DNA from: Alistipes senegalensis JC50
GTDB taxonomy: Bacteria > Bacteroidota > Bacteroidia > Bacteroidales > Rikenellaceae
Reading direction: 5' to 3'
Assembly: GCF_025145645.1 (NCBI RefSeq)
Contig: NZ_CP102252.1
Location: forward strand, 372,001-436,000
DNA: 64,000 nucleotides
Shown: piece by piece, positions 19,003-28,329 of the stretch
Layout: each line of letters begins with the position of its first letter
Position numbering within the stretch: the stretch's first letter is position 1
Notes under the pieces: model-generated
The model's input: only the letters and a program-made list of their open reading frames with translations
What the model was told of the DNA's origin: nothing
Database searches by the model: none
Translations under genes and position numbers: made by a program

Positions 19003-19581
19003 ATGAAACGGCAGATTATCGAACACAGCCTCCGCGAGGCGAACGACGCGCTGGCGGATTTCCTCGCCTCGCCCCGGACCCTTCCGACGATGGAGGCGAT
19101 CGTAGACACAATGGCCGAAGCGCTCCGCAGCGGCTGCAAGATCATGAGCTGCGGCAACGGCGGTTCGCTGTGCGACGCCGCCCATTTCGCCGAGGAGCTC
19201 ACCGGACGTTTCCGCGAGAACCGACGCCCGCTGGCGGCCATGGCCATCAACGATCCGGCCTACATGACCTGCGTGGGCAACGACTTCTCGTTCGGGGACA
19301 TTTTCGTCCGCTGGGTCGAGGCGTTCGGCAAACCCGGCGACGTGCTGCTGGCCATCTCGACCAGCGGCAATTCGCAGAACGTCGTCGCCGCGGCCGCGGC
19401 GGCCCGCCGCCTGGGCATGAAGGTCGTGGCGCTCACCGCCGAAGGCCCCTCCCGGCTGGCCGAAACGGCCGACGTGGCGCTTCTGGCCCCCCGCACGCCC
19501 CATTCGGACCGCATTCAGGAGATACACATCAAAGTTATCCACATCGTGATCGAAGCCCTCGAAAAAGAGCTGGGCTTCTGA
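19003..19581 (+). CDS. SIS-domain phosphosugar isomerase, GmhA-like
   Basis: A 192-residue single SIS-domain protein of the length and organisation of sedoheptulose-7-phosphate isomerase (GmhA). It has the sugar-phosphate-binding SCGNGGSLCDAAHFAEELTG segment, STSGNSQNV and a terminal IQEIHIKVIHIVIEAL helix that carries the conserved Glu and His. GmhA normally starts ADP-heptose synthesis for lipopolysaccharide. Here the gene lies inside a glycan-degradation operon directly behind a sugar kinase. This suggests it instead isomerises the phosphorylated sugar made by that kinase (for example an aldose 6-phosphate to a ketose phosphate), or handles scavenged heptose. That assignment is inference. 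Confidence 0.8.
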   Translation: MKRQIIEHSLREANDALADFLASPRTLPTMEAIVDTMAEALRSGCKIMSCGNGGSLCDAAHFAEELTGRFRENRRPLAAMAINDPAYMTCVGNDFSFGDIFVRWVEAFGKPGDVLLAISTSGNSQNVVAAAAAARRLGMKVVALTAEGPSRLAETADVALLAPRTPHSDRIQEIHIKVIHIVIEALEKELGF

Positions 19582-19617
19582 CCGCACAAGACATGACACC
19601 CTAAATTCCAACCTATT

Positions 19618-21570
19618 ATGAAAAAAATCTTTTCCGCCATTGCCGTCCTGACGGCATTCGCAACGGTCGCCGTCTCGTGCAGCGACGACGACACGAAAGA
19701 AGTCGAGACAATTCCCGTCGCCGAAGTCAAGGTCACCCCGGCGACCGGCAGCGTCGTCGCAGGGACCACCCTCACCCTGAAAGCCGAAGTGCTGCCCGAG
19801 AACGCTACGGACAAGAGCGTGAAGTGGATATCCCGCACGCCGGAAACCGCTACGGTAGACGAATCGACAGGCGTCGTGACCGGCGTGGCCGAGGGTGAAG
19901 CCGTGATCATGGCACTCTGCGGCGGCAAAAACGGCAAGGCGACGCTCACCGTCACCCCGGCCCCGATCCGTGTCGAAAAGATCGAACTCTCGAAGACCGA
20001 ACTGGCCCTGTTCGTCGGCAAGACCGAGAAACTGACCTACACGATCAACCCCGAGAACGCCACCAACCAGGAAGCCGCATGGGATTCGAGCGACAAGACG
20101 GTTGCGACCATCGCCGACGACGGTACCGTGACGGCCCTGACCGAAGGTACGACGGACATCACCCTGACCATCGACGAGAAGACCGCGACCTGCAAGGTGA
20201 CCGTATCGAGTCCCGCGATCGAAGGCATAACGATACCCTACCTGAGCGAAATTCAAGGCAATACCGTCACAATGACCGCTCCGGGCTTCAAGGCCGGCGA
20301 CAAGGTGAAGATCGAGGCGGTGGCCGGAGATGAATACAGCGCCGAAGCCGATGTCGCCAACGTAACCGCCCAGAATGCGACGTTCGAACTGCCTGCCGCC
20401 GCATCGCGCGACCGTTCCTACAAGCTGACCGTGCTACGCGGCGGCGTGAAACAGGCCGAAGCCTACTTGCATCCGGACGATCAATTCGTAGCGATACCCT
20501 ATCATCTGGGCTATTACCTGACGGGCGAGGACGAAGTGGTTCCCACCGATCCCTCGATGCGTGCCAACGAAGAGGGTATTACCCGCCGCAGCTACATGCC
20601 GGGCAGGATCGTCGATTACAACGAGGAGACCAAAGAGTTCCGGGTATGGAAAAAGGATGCCGCCCTCGCCGGCTTCACCGCCGAGACGCTCGACCTCACC
20701 TATGCGACAGGAGTCACTTCGATCAAACCGCTGACCGACCTCTACGGGCCTCTGACGAGCGTGAACCGCGTCTACGTCGCCAACTCGTCGATCGAATCGC
20801 TCGACATGACCCAGTTCCCCAACGCCACGCTGCTGCACGCCTGGGGCGACGCAGGATCGGGGCTCAACAAGATCGCAAGCATCAATTTCGGCACTTATAC
20901 CGATGACGAGCACGCCTGCAAAGTGACGCAGATGTATCTGTCCTCGCAGTCGCTCACCGGAACCATCGACCTGCGCAACTGCATCGCCCTGAACGAACTG
21001 AGGCTCGACGGCAATCAGCTCGAAGGCATCAACCTCGGCACGGCCAACGGCGACAGCTCGGACAAGGACCGCATGCTGGTCGTATATTCGATCAGCGCGA
21101 AAAACAACAAGCTCAAAGAGATCGACATCTCGAACTGCGGCCGTCTGCGCCAGCTCTGGCTCGACGGCAACAAGATCGAACGGGCTCGCCTGCTGAACAA
21201 CGCCCTGGGCGAAGGCTACAACAGCCAGCGTCCCGACTCGTGGTTCCCCTACATGTACATCCTCAAAAACAAGGAGGACTTCACGATCACCTGGGCGACG
21301 GCCGCCGATGCCGAAGGCCGCGAACGCCATATCGACGTTGAACACTACTGGTACCGGAACCTGTCGTCCGCGAACAAGGGCGAGAACGGCGAAAAGCCCG
21401 GTTACGACAAATGGGTGGACAACAACCCCGTGATCCAGGCACTCAAAGACGGCTTCACCGTTACCGATTGGAGCTACGCACTGGAGGGTTACGACGGCGG
21501 CGGCGTCAAGATCAAACACACGCATACCACGATCGACGATCTCTGCCCTGCGGAACAGGATGCCGAATGA
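19618..21570 (+). CDS. Surface lipoprotein with two Big_2 domains and leucine-rich repeats
   Basis: A 650-residue lipoprotein (lipobox Cys21, VAVSC). Two bacterial Ig-like (Big_2) domains follow at about residues 30-115 and 117-200; both contain the signature A.WSS/WIS..P..A.VD..G.VTG..EG pattern. A beta-rich region and irregular leucine-rich repeats come next (about 360-540), such as CIALNELRLDGNQLEGINL and CGRLRQLWLDGNKIERARL. The architecture resembles the two LRR lipoproteins at the end of the leftward operon, so it is probably a surface glycan-binding component of the same system. Its position mid-operon, between the kinase/isomerase pair and the alpha-galactosidases, supports this. The ligand is unknown. 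Confidence 0.75.
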   Translation: MKKIFSAIAVLTAFATVAVSCSDDDTKEVETIPVAEVKVTPATGSVVAGTTLTLKAEVLPENATDKSVKWISRTPETATVDESTGVVTGVAEGEAVIMALCGGKNGKATLTVTPAPIRVEKIELSKTELALFVGKTEKLTYTINPENATNQEAAWDSSDKTVATIADDGTVTALTEGTTDITLTIDEKTATCKVTVSSPAIEGITIPYLSEIQGNTVTMTAPGFKAGDKVKIEAVAGDEYSAEADVANVTAQNATFELPAAASRDRSYKLTVLRGGVKQAEAYLHPDDQFVAIPYHLGYYLTGEDEVVPTDPSMRANEEGITRRSYMPGRIVDYNEETKEFRVWKKDAALAGFTAETLDLTYATGVTSIKPLTDLYGPLTSVNRVYVANSSIESLDMTQFPNATLLHAWGDAGSGLNKIASINFGTYTDDEHACKVTQMYLSSQSLTGTIDLRNCIALNELRLDGNQLEGINLGTANGDSSDKDRMLVVYSISAKNNKLKEIDISNCGRLRQLWLDGNKIERARLLNNALGEGYNSQRPDSWFPYMYILKNKEDFTITWATAADAEGRERHIDVEHYWYRNLSSANKGENGEKPGYDKWVDNNPVIQALKDGFTVTDWSYALEGYDGGGVKIKHTHTTIDDLCPAEQDAE

Positions 21571-21604
21571 TAAAAAACCGAATTACAAACCCTGAAAACA
21601 GACG

Positions 21605-23692
21605 ATGAAACCCGTAATCAATTACCGACGTACCATCATCGCCCTGACAAGTGCCCTGTTGCTGGCGCTGGGAGCAATCCCAGCGTCAGCGCAGGTGCGT
21701 TTGCACATGCAAGGCGACAAGACAGACATCGCCCGCTGGATCGACAGCCGCTTCGCCAAAGGCCAACTGCCGCCGTTCTCATTCATCCTGGACGAGAAGC
21801 CGTCGGAGGAGTTCCTCCGCTCGTGGCGCTGGAGCCGCACGGCGCCCGCATCGACGGACAAGAATGTCGTACTGCGCACGTTCACCTACACCGACCCCCG
21901 CAGCGGACTCGAAGTGGTCTGCGATGTCAAGGGGTACCCCGAGTTCCGGGCCGTGGAATGGGTGCTGCATTTCCGCAATACGTCGGCAGAGAATTCCGGG
22001 CAACTTACACGCGTGAAGATCGCGGATTTCGACATGGTCTACCCCGCCGCCGGAGCGCTGAAAATCCACTATGCCGAAGGCAACAAGATTTCAAAGGCCG
22101 ACTATGCGCCCCGCACCGCGGAGTTCCGCACGGAGCAGCCGTTGCACATCGAACCCCACGGAGGCCGTTCGTCGGAGGAGGCGTTTCCCTTCTTCAACCT
22201 CGAATCCGAAGCTTCGCGGCAGGGCGTGATGGTCGCCGTCGGCTGGACCGGAACGTGGTTCGCCGACCTCGAGAAGCGTGACCCGAGCCGCCTGACGCTG
22301 GCCGCGGGCATGCTGAACACCGATCTATACCTCTATCCGGGCGAGCAGATCCGCACGCCCTCGGTCGCCCTGATGTTCTGGAGCGGCGACCGCATGAACG
22401 GACACAACCGTTTCCGCCGCCTCGTTCTCGCGCACCATTCGCGCAAGGTCGACGGCAGCCCCTTCTACCCGCTTTGCAGCGCTTTCAACTACCGCGACCC
22501 GCAGCCCTGCGGCGAATATTCGTGTCTGACGGCCGACTGGGCCGTCGCCATGGTCCGCCGCTACTCGATGTTCGAACTGACGCCCGACGTTTTCTGGCTC
22601 GACGCCGGATGGCACACCGGGGCCGGGGATTTCCGGCACGGCAAGAGCTGGGCCAACACCACGGGCAACTGGACGGTCGACCGGGAACGCTTCCCCGAGG
22701 GGTTGAAACCCGTATCGGACGCCGTGCACGAGACCGGCGCCAAATTCATGGTGTGGTTCGAACCCGAGCGCGTCGTGAAGGGCACGCAGTGGGCTACGGA
22801 ACACAAGGAGTGGATGCTCGATACCGAATGGCCCGAAGGCTCGGAACAATCGACCTGGTACTTGTTCGACCTGGGCAATGACGAAGCGTGCGACTGGCTC
22901 TGCAAATACTACGGCGACCTGATCGAAGAGAACGGGATCGACTATTACCGACAGGATTTCAACATGCTTCCGGCCGGCTACTGGCGCGACGCCGACGAGC
23001 CCGGCCGCAGCGGCATCAAGGAGATCCGTCACATCGAAAACCTCTACAAATTCTGGGACTATCTGTTGGAACGCTTCCCCGGCCTGCTGATCGACAACTG
23101 CGCCTCAGGCGGCAAGCGCCTCGACTGGGAGTCCATCGGCCGCAGCGCACCCCTCTGGCGCAGCGACTACTACCACTACGATGACCCCGACGGTTACCAA
23201 TGCCACACCTACGGGTTGAATTTCTTCCTGCCGATACACGGCACGGGCATCCTGCTGCCGGACCAGTATTCGTTCCGCTCGAGCCTCTCGTCGGCGCTCC
23301 AGTGCAACTGGAAAGTCACCGAGCCGGGCGTTTCGGTCCTCGACATGCAGCAGCGCATCCGGGAATACCGCGACATCCGCGAATACTACTACGAAGATTA
23401 TTATCCGCTCTCGGGAACGGGCGACCTCACGGGTTCCGACGTGTGGCTGGCCTACCAGATGCACCGTCCGTCGGACGACTCGGGCATCGTGGTCGCATTC
23501 CGCCGCCAGGACGCTCCCGACGCGGAATACACCGTGCGCCTGGGCGGACTCACGCCCGACGCCTCCTATACCCTCGTGGACTGCGACACGCAGGCCGAAA
23601 CCGTTCGCAGCGGCCGGGAACTGACGGAAGGGCTGACGCTTCGTCTCGACAACCCGAAGAGTTCGCTGCTGATAAAATACTGCAAAAACTGA
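21605..23692 (+). CDS. GH36-type alpha-galactosidase (first of a tandem pair)
   Basis: A 695-residue exported enzyme with a signal peptide ending near ASAQ. An N-terminal beta-sandwich (about residues 30-280) precedes a clan GH-D TIM barrel. Catalytic landmarks: VFWLDAGWHTGAGDF, MVWFEPERV, the nucleophile Asp451 in YYRQDFN, the NCASGGKRLD loop and the acid Asp521 in WRSDYYHYDD. A C-terminal beta domain ends at LLIKYCKN. It is predicted to release alpha-galactose in the periplasm or at the cell surface. It is diverged from, but collinear with, the next gene, so the pair probably arose by duplication and may differ in linkage preference. Confidence 0.88.
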   Translation: MKPVINYRRTIIALTSALLLALGAIPASAQVRLHMQGDKTDIARWIDSRFAKGQLPPFSFILDEKPSEEFLRSWRWSRTAPASTDKNVVLRTFTYTDPRSGLEVVCDVKGYPEFRAVEWVLHFRNTSAENSGQLTRVKIADFDMVYPAAGALKIHYAEGNKISKADYAPRTAEFRTEQPLHIEPHGGRSSEEAFPFFNLESEASRQGVMVAVGWTGTWFADLEKRDPSRLTLAAGMLNTDLYLYPGEQIRTPSVALMFWSGDRMNGHNRFRRLVLAHHSRKVDGSPFYPLCSAFNYRDPQPCGEYSCLTADWAVAMVRRYSMFELTPDVFWLDAGWHTGAGDFRHGKSWANTTGNWTVDRERFPEGLKPVSDAVHETGAKFMVWFEPERVVKGTQWATEHKEWMLDTEWPEGSEQSTWYLFDLGNDEACDWLCKYYGDLIEENGIDYYRQDFNMLPAGYWRDADEPGRSGIKEIRHIENLYKFWDYLLERFPGLLIDNCASGGKRLDWESIGRSAPLWRSDYYHYDDPDGYQCHTYGLNFFLPIHGTGILLPDQYSFRSSLSSALQCNWKVTEPGVSVLDMQQRIREYRDIREYYYEDYYPLSGTGDLTGSDVWLAYQMHRPSDDSGIVVAFRRQDAPDAEYTVRLGGLTPDASYTLVDCDTQAETVRSGRELTEGLTLRLDNPKSSLLIKYCKN

Positions 23693-23705
23693 AGCCCCAC
23701 AAGCC

Positions 23706-25784
23706 ATGAAACATTTGTTCAGACTACTGCTCGCAACACTCCTGCTGACCGCTGCACAGACCTCCGCCCAGTCGCGCCTGCGCATTCCCGCCAAAGGCGC
23801 CGAATGTGAAAAATGGGTCGCCGGAGCTTTCGCCAAAGGCAAGGTGCCACCCTTCTCGTTCGTCTACGGAGGCGTGCCCTCGGGCAAGACGATCGCCAAC
23901 TGGAAATACACCGTCGAAACGCTCCCCGCAACGGAGCGGAACGTCACCGAGCGCGTCTACACCTATACCGACCCCGCGACGGGGCTCGCCGTCGAGTGCC
24001 GCGTGAAGACTTTCGCGGATTTCAACGCCATGGAGTGGGTGCTCCGCTTCCGCAACACCTCCGAGGAGAACACCCCGAAGATCGAGCAGGTGAAGGTCGT
24101 GGACATCATCCCTGAATCAACAGCCAAGGGAGCCTACCTGCTCCACTACGCCGACGGAAGCCACGTCTCGAAGGCCGACTTTCACGCCCGCACGCGCGAG
24201 CTGGCCGTGGGCGACGAGCACTCGATGCACCCGCAGGGCGGACGCTCGTCGTCGCACGCCTTTCCCTTTTTCAACGTCCAACTGCCCACGGGAGGCATGG
24301 TCGTAGCCATCGGATGGACCGGTAACTGGAGAGCCGACATCGCACGCCCGGCGGCAAATGCCGTCAGCGTGGCGACCGGCATGAAGAACCTGGCCGCTTA
24401 CCTGCTTCCGGGCGAGGAGATCCGCACTCCTTCGACGGCCATGCTCCTGTGGCAGGGTGACGACCGTATGGACGGTCAAAACCTTCTGCGCCGCTTCCTG
24501 CTGGCCCACCACCACCCCACGGCCGACGGCAAGCCCGCCGTGTTCCCGATCTGTTCGAGCTTCAACTACGGCGACCCCGCCCCCTGCAACGAATACACCT
24601 GCATGACAGCCGATTACGCCACGGCCCTCGTGAAACGCTACAAGCAGTTCGATCTGCTGCCGCAGGTCTTCTGGCTCGACGCCGGATGGTACAGCAAGGC
24701 CGCCGACTGGAAGAACCACTACAACTGGGCCAACACCGTGGGCAACTGGTCGGTGGACAGCGTACGCTTCCCGCAAGGCCTCGGCCCGGTAGCCGACGAG
24801 GTCCACCGCGCCGGCTGCAAGTTCATGGTGTGGTTCGAGCCCGAGCGCGTGATGAAGGATTCCGACTGGGCCATGCAGCACCCCGAGTTCATGCTCGACG
24901 CCAGCAGCAAGGCGGCCCAGCCGGGCTGGGTGAAACGCGGAAGCGTCGATTCGTTCCTCTTCAACCTGGGCGACCCCGTGGCCCGCACGTGGTTCTGCGA
25001 GCAGATCGCCAAGCTCATCCGCGACAACCGCATCGACTACTACCGGCAGGATTTCAATATCGACCCCGAAGGTTTCTGGTACGCCAACGACCAGCCCGAC
25101 CGCGTGGGCATCTGTGAAATCCGCTATATCGAGGGGCTCTACGCTTTCTGGGACTACCTGCGGGCCGAGTTTCCGGGCCTCGTGATCGACAACTGCGCCT
25201 CGGGAGGCCGCCGCATCGACCTCGAATCGACCTCGCGGTCGGCACCGCTCTGGCGAACCGACTACAACTACGGCGAACCGATCGGCTACCAATGCCACAC
25301 CTACGGACTGAACATGTGGCTGCCCGTACACGGAACCGGCACGCACAAGTCCGACGCCTTCACTTTCCGTTCGAGCCTCAGCGCTACGATCATCTACAAC
25401 TGGAAGATCACCAACGCCGATTCGTCGATCCCCGAGATGCAGCGCCGCATGGCCGAATTCGCCGCCGTGCGCCCCTACTTCTACGAAGACTACTACCCGC
25501 TGACGGGCTACGGCGACATGACGGGCGACGACATCTGGCTGGCCTACCAGCTCCTGCGTCCCTCGGACCAGACGGGCTATGTGGTGGCTTTCCGCCGCGA
25601 ACTCTCGCCCGACGAACGGAAAGTCGTGCGTTTCCGCGGACTGGAACCCGAAGCGACCTACGTGTTGGAAAACGCCGACAACGGCGACCGCGTGGAGGCC
25701 ACGGGCCGGCAACTGATGGACGGTTTCACGATGAGCATCGGACAGCCCCGCTCGTCGTTGTTGATCAAATACGGTAAAAAATAA
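23706..25784 (+). CDS. GH36-type alpha-galactosidase (second of a tandem pair)
   Basis: A 692-residue exported paralogue of the preceding gene, 13 bases downstream. It has a signal peptide (MKHLFRLLLATLLLTAAQTSAQ), the same N-terminal sandwich (PPFSFVYGGVPSGKTI, AMEWVLRFRNTSEEN) and the same catalytic set: VFWLDAGWYSKAADW, MVWFEPERV, nucleophile Asp449 in YYRQDFN, NCASGGRRID and acid Asp519 in WRTDYNYGE. The loops around the active site differ from the first copy (YSKAADWKNHYNWANTVG against HTGAGDFRHGKSWANTTG), so a different substrate preference is likely. Alpha-galactosidase is the best call; a related alpha-N-acetylgalactosaminidase activity cannot be excluded. Confidence 0.87.
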   Translation: MKHLFRLLLATLLLTAAQTSAQSRLRIPAKGAECEKWVAGAFAKGKVPPFSFVYGGVPSGKTIANWKYTVETLPATERNVTERVYTYTDPATGLAVECRVKTFADFNAMEWVLRFRNTSEENTPKIEQVKVVDIIPESTAKGAYLLHYADGSHVSKADFHARTRELAVGDEHSMHPQGGRSSSHAFPFFNVQLPTGGMVVAIGWTGNWRADIARPAANAVSVATGMKNLAAYLLPGEEIRTPSTAMLLWQGDDRMDGQNLLRRFLLAHHHPTADGKPAVFPICSSFNYGDPAPCNEYTCMTADYATALVKRYKQFDLLPQVFWLDAGWYSKAADWKNHYNWANTVGNWSVDSVRFPQGLGPVADEVHRAGCKFMVWFEPERVMKDSDWAMQHPEFMLDASSKAAQPGWVKRGSVDSFLFNLGDPVARTWFCEQIAKLIRDNRIDYYRQDFNIDPEGFWYANDQPDRVGICEIRYIEGLYAFWDYLRAEFPGLVIDNCASGGRRIDLESTSRSAPLWRTDYNYGEPIGYQCHTYGLNMWLPVHGTGTHKSDAFTFRSSLSATIIYNWKITNADSSIPEMQRRMAEFAAVRPYFYEDYYPLTGYGDMTGDDIWLAYQLLRPSDQTGYVVAFRRELSPDERKVVRFRGLEPEATYVLENADNGDRVEATGRQLMDGFTMSIGQPRSSLLIKYGKK

Positions 25785-25788
25785 AGCC

Positions 25789-26658
25789 ATGTTGCGCAAA
25801 CTGTTTCTTTCATTGCTTTTCGCCGCCGGCTGTTTCCCGCTGTCGGCTGCGCGTCCGGGTTTCACGCTTTGGCAACTGCCTCCGCAGGGACCGTCGCAAA
25901 TGAACTCCTACGTAATCCGCACCGACGCGGGGCGCGTCGCAGTGATCGACGGCGGCACGGCGGCCGACGCCCCCTATCTGCGGGGGTTCCTCGCGGCGCT
26001 GGGCAACCGCGTGGAGTGGTGGTTCGTGACGCATCCCCACATCGACCACATGGGTGCCCTCACCGAAATCCTGCGCACGCCCGGTGGCATCGAAATCGGA
26101 ACCATTTATCAGTCGCCGATGAACGACGCGCAGCTGAACACCGACCTCAATCGCCGAAAGCTGGCCGACGCCTACCTCGAAGCCCTCGCGGCCTCGGGCC
26201 TGCGCGTCGAGAATCTGACGGAGCCGGGCCGGGAGATGCGTCTCGACGGACTGCATCTCAAAGTCCTGCAAGTCAACGACACGACGACGCTTGTCAACGC
26301 CTACAACAACGCCAGCATCGTGCTGCGGCTTTGGGACAAGCGCAAATCGCTGCTGATGCTCGGCGACACGGGCGAGGAGAGCGGCGACCGTCTGCTGCGC
26401 AGCGTTCCGCAGGAGGAACTCGACTGCGACTATATCCAGATGGCCCACCACGGGCAGATGGGCGTGCGCGAAGAGTTCTACCGCACGGTCCGCTTCCGCG
26501 CCTGCCTCTGGCCGACGCCCCTGTGGGTGTGGAACAACGATGTGGGCGAAGGCTACGACACAGCGTGGATGAAGACCCCCGAGACCCGCCGCTGGATGGA
26601 CGAAAAGGGAATCACCGAGCACCACTGCGCCTGGCAGGGGCTCGTCAAAATCGAATAG
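25789..26658 (+). CDS. Exported metallo-beta-lactamase-fold hydrolase
   Basis: A 289-residue protein with a signal peptide (MLRKLFLSLLFAAGCFPLSAA). The metal motif His82-x-His84-x-Asp86-His87 (THPHIDHMG) is intact. Further metal ligands are likely in LLMLGDTGEES and YIQMAHHGQMG, giving the full two-zinc set of the family. The chemistry (ester, lactone, phosphodiester or thioester hydrolysis) cannot be decided from sequence. Only 4 bases separate it from the second alpha-galactosidase, so it is translationally close-coupled. The next gene is also a possible phosphodiesterase, which makes phosphoester removal from a decorated glycan a reasonable hypothesis. Confidence 0.8.
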   Translation: MLRKLFLSLLFAAGCFPLSAARPGFTLWQLPPQGPSQMNSYVIRTDAGRVAVIDGGTAADAPYLRGFLAALGNRVEWWFVTHPHIDHMGALTEILRTPGGIEIGTIYQSPMNDAQLNTDLNRRKLADAYLEALAASGLRVENLTEPGREMRLDGLHLKVLQVNDTTTLVNAYNNASIVLRLWDKRKSLLMLGDTGEESGDRLLRSVPQEELDCDYIQMAHHGQMGVREEFYRTVRFRACLWPTPLWVWNNDVGEGYDTAWMKTPETRRWMDEKGITEHHCAWQGLVKIE

Positions 26659-26686
26659 ACAAGCAAAAAAACTAACACCCTAAACC

Positions 26687-28306
26687 ATGAAAAGCAACAT
26701 TCTGCGTTACGCGATGCTGGTCTGCCTGAGTGCATCGGCAGTCACCGTATCGTGTTCGGAAAGCAAATCGGGCGAGACACCCGACGACCCCGGCAAACTG
26801 ACGGCAATCACCCTTACGCCTTCGCCCCTCTCGCTGACCGTCGGGCAGACCGCTCAGCTGACCGCAACGGCCACACCCGCAACGGCTTCGCTCGAAGGGC
26901 TCCGCTGGTCGAGCGAAGATCCGAAGATCGCCCGGGCCGGCGACGACGGAATGATCGAGGGTATCGCCGTCGGCAAAACGAACGTCAAGGCCAAGTGCGG
27001 CGACGTAACCGCCTCATGCGAAGTCACGGTTACCGCTGCGCCGATCGTACTCGAAAAGATCGAGCTTTCGGTGACGTTCGCGTCGGTCGCAGCAGGCAAG
27101 ACGCTGGACATCACAGCGAAACTCGTTCCCGAGAATGCCGCAGTAGAGGGTCCCGTCGTATGGAAAAGCGACGACACCTCCAAGGCGACCGTCGATCAGA
27201 ACGGCCGCATAACGGGCGTCGCCGAAGGCCGCACCGTCATCTCCGCGACGCTCGGATCGGTCAGCGCCAGCTGCGACATCGAGGTTTATTCGCCTGCCGC
27301 AACCCGCGATTTCACGTTCCTGCAACTCAACCTCTGGGAAGGCATCGCCAACGTCGCCAACGGTCAGGAGGCGCTGATCAAACAGCTCACCGAACTGAAA
27401 CCCGACGCCGCATCGTTCTGCGAGTTCACCTCGGAGGATAACGCACGCACGATCCTGAGCGCCGTAGCCGACGAACTGTACAAACGCACCGGCATCCGCT
27501 ACACCTACACCTGCAAGGGAGGCAGCGGCACCCGCGGCCTGCTGACACGCCACCCGGTGCTCTCGGCCGACGCCGTGAACGGCAACCTGTGGTTCTACCG
27601 CACGGTGATCGATTTCTACGGACAGCAGATGGCGATTTACGCTTCACACGCCTACCACATGTATTACGCCTGCTACCTGCCGCGCGGCTACGGCGACGGC
27701 TCTTCGCCCTACGGATGGGACAAACTCGCAGACGGACCGATCACCGACGTTGATTTCATCCTCGAACGCGAAGAGAAGTCCGGACGCACGCAGATCGCCA
27801 GGGATCTCACGGCTGACACCCGGACCCAGCAGGAACAGGGACGCCTCTGCATCTTCGGAGGCGACCTCAACCAGCCTTCGCATCTCGACTGGACCGAGGC
27901 GATGAAGGACAAGTACGAACACAACGGCTGCGTGGTGGCATGGCCCGTCTCGACGACTTGCTACGCCGACGGCATGAAGGATGCCTACCGGGAGGTCTAT
28001 CCCGACCCCGCGACCCATCCGGCCGTGACGTGGCCCGTGCACAACAAGGACGCCCGAAAGGAGACGCAATGGGCTGCGGAGGCCGACGAACGCGACCGCA
28101 TCGACTTCGTCTACTACCGTCCCGATGCCAAATTCGCCCCCAAAAAGGCTCAGATCATGGGTCCCTCGTCGATGATCTCCAAAAGCGCCGTGGTCGAGGA
28201 CCAGTTCATCGACAAGGCCGAGGAGCTGATCGAACCCGTGGGCGGCGTATGGCCCAGCGACCACCGGGGACTCTTCATCACCTTCGAAGTGCAATTCCGC
28301 CAATAA
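26687..28306 (+). CDS. Surface lipoprotein with two Big_2 domains and an endonuclease/exonuclease/phosphatase domain
   Basis: A 539-residue lipoprotein (lipobox Cys23, VTVSC). Two Big_2 immunoglobulin-like domains occupy about residues 35-120 and 122-205. They are followed by a metal-dependent endonuclease/exonuclease/phosphatase-superfamily domain: LQLNLWEG (metal Asn), ASFCEFTS (metal Glu), a SHAYH segment, FGGDLNQPSH and the terminal PSDHRGLF. The active-site set appears complete. Exported members of this fold act as phosphodiesterases or phosphatases on lipids, inositol phosphates or glycans, as well as on nucleic acid. In a glycan operon a phosphodiesterase on a phosphorylated glycan or glycolipid is more likely than a nuclease. 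The substrate is not known. Confidence 0.8.
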   Translation: MKSNILRYAMLVCLSASAVTVSCSESKSGETPDDPGKLTAITLTPSPLSLTVGQTAQLTATATPATASLEGLRWSSEDPKIARAGDDGMIEGIAVGKTNVKAKCGDVTASCEVTVTAAPIVLEKIELSVTFASVAAGKTLDITAKLVPENAAVEGPVVWKSDDTSKATVDQNGRITGVAEGRTVISATLGSVSASCDIEVYSPAATRDFTFLQLNLWEGIANVANGQEALIKQLTELKPDAASFCEFTSEDNARTILSAVADELYKRTGIRYTYTCKGGSGTRGLLTRHPVLSADAVNGNLWFYRTVIDFYGQQMAIYASHAYHMYYACYLPRGYGDGSSPYGWDKLADGPITDVDFILEREEKSGRTQIARDLTADTRTQQEQGRLCIFGGDLNQPSHLDWTEAMKDKYEHNGCVVAWPVSTTCYADGMKDAYREVYPDPATHPAVTWPVHNKDARKETQWAAEADERDRIDFVYYRPDAKFAPKKAQIMGPSSMISKSAVVEDQFIDKAEELIEPVGGVWPSDHRGLFITFEVQFRQ

Positions 28307-28329
28307 AATCCTGAAAAACAACGGACACG

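Noticed and set aside
16831..20256. Very long open frame of over 1,100 codons on the minus strand
   Set aside because: It is antisense to the GH2, ROK, SIS and Big_2 genes, has no recognisable domain and low-complexity composition; a product of high GC content.
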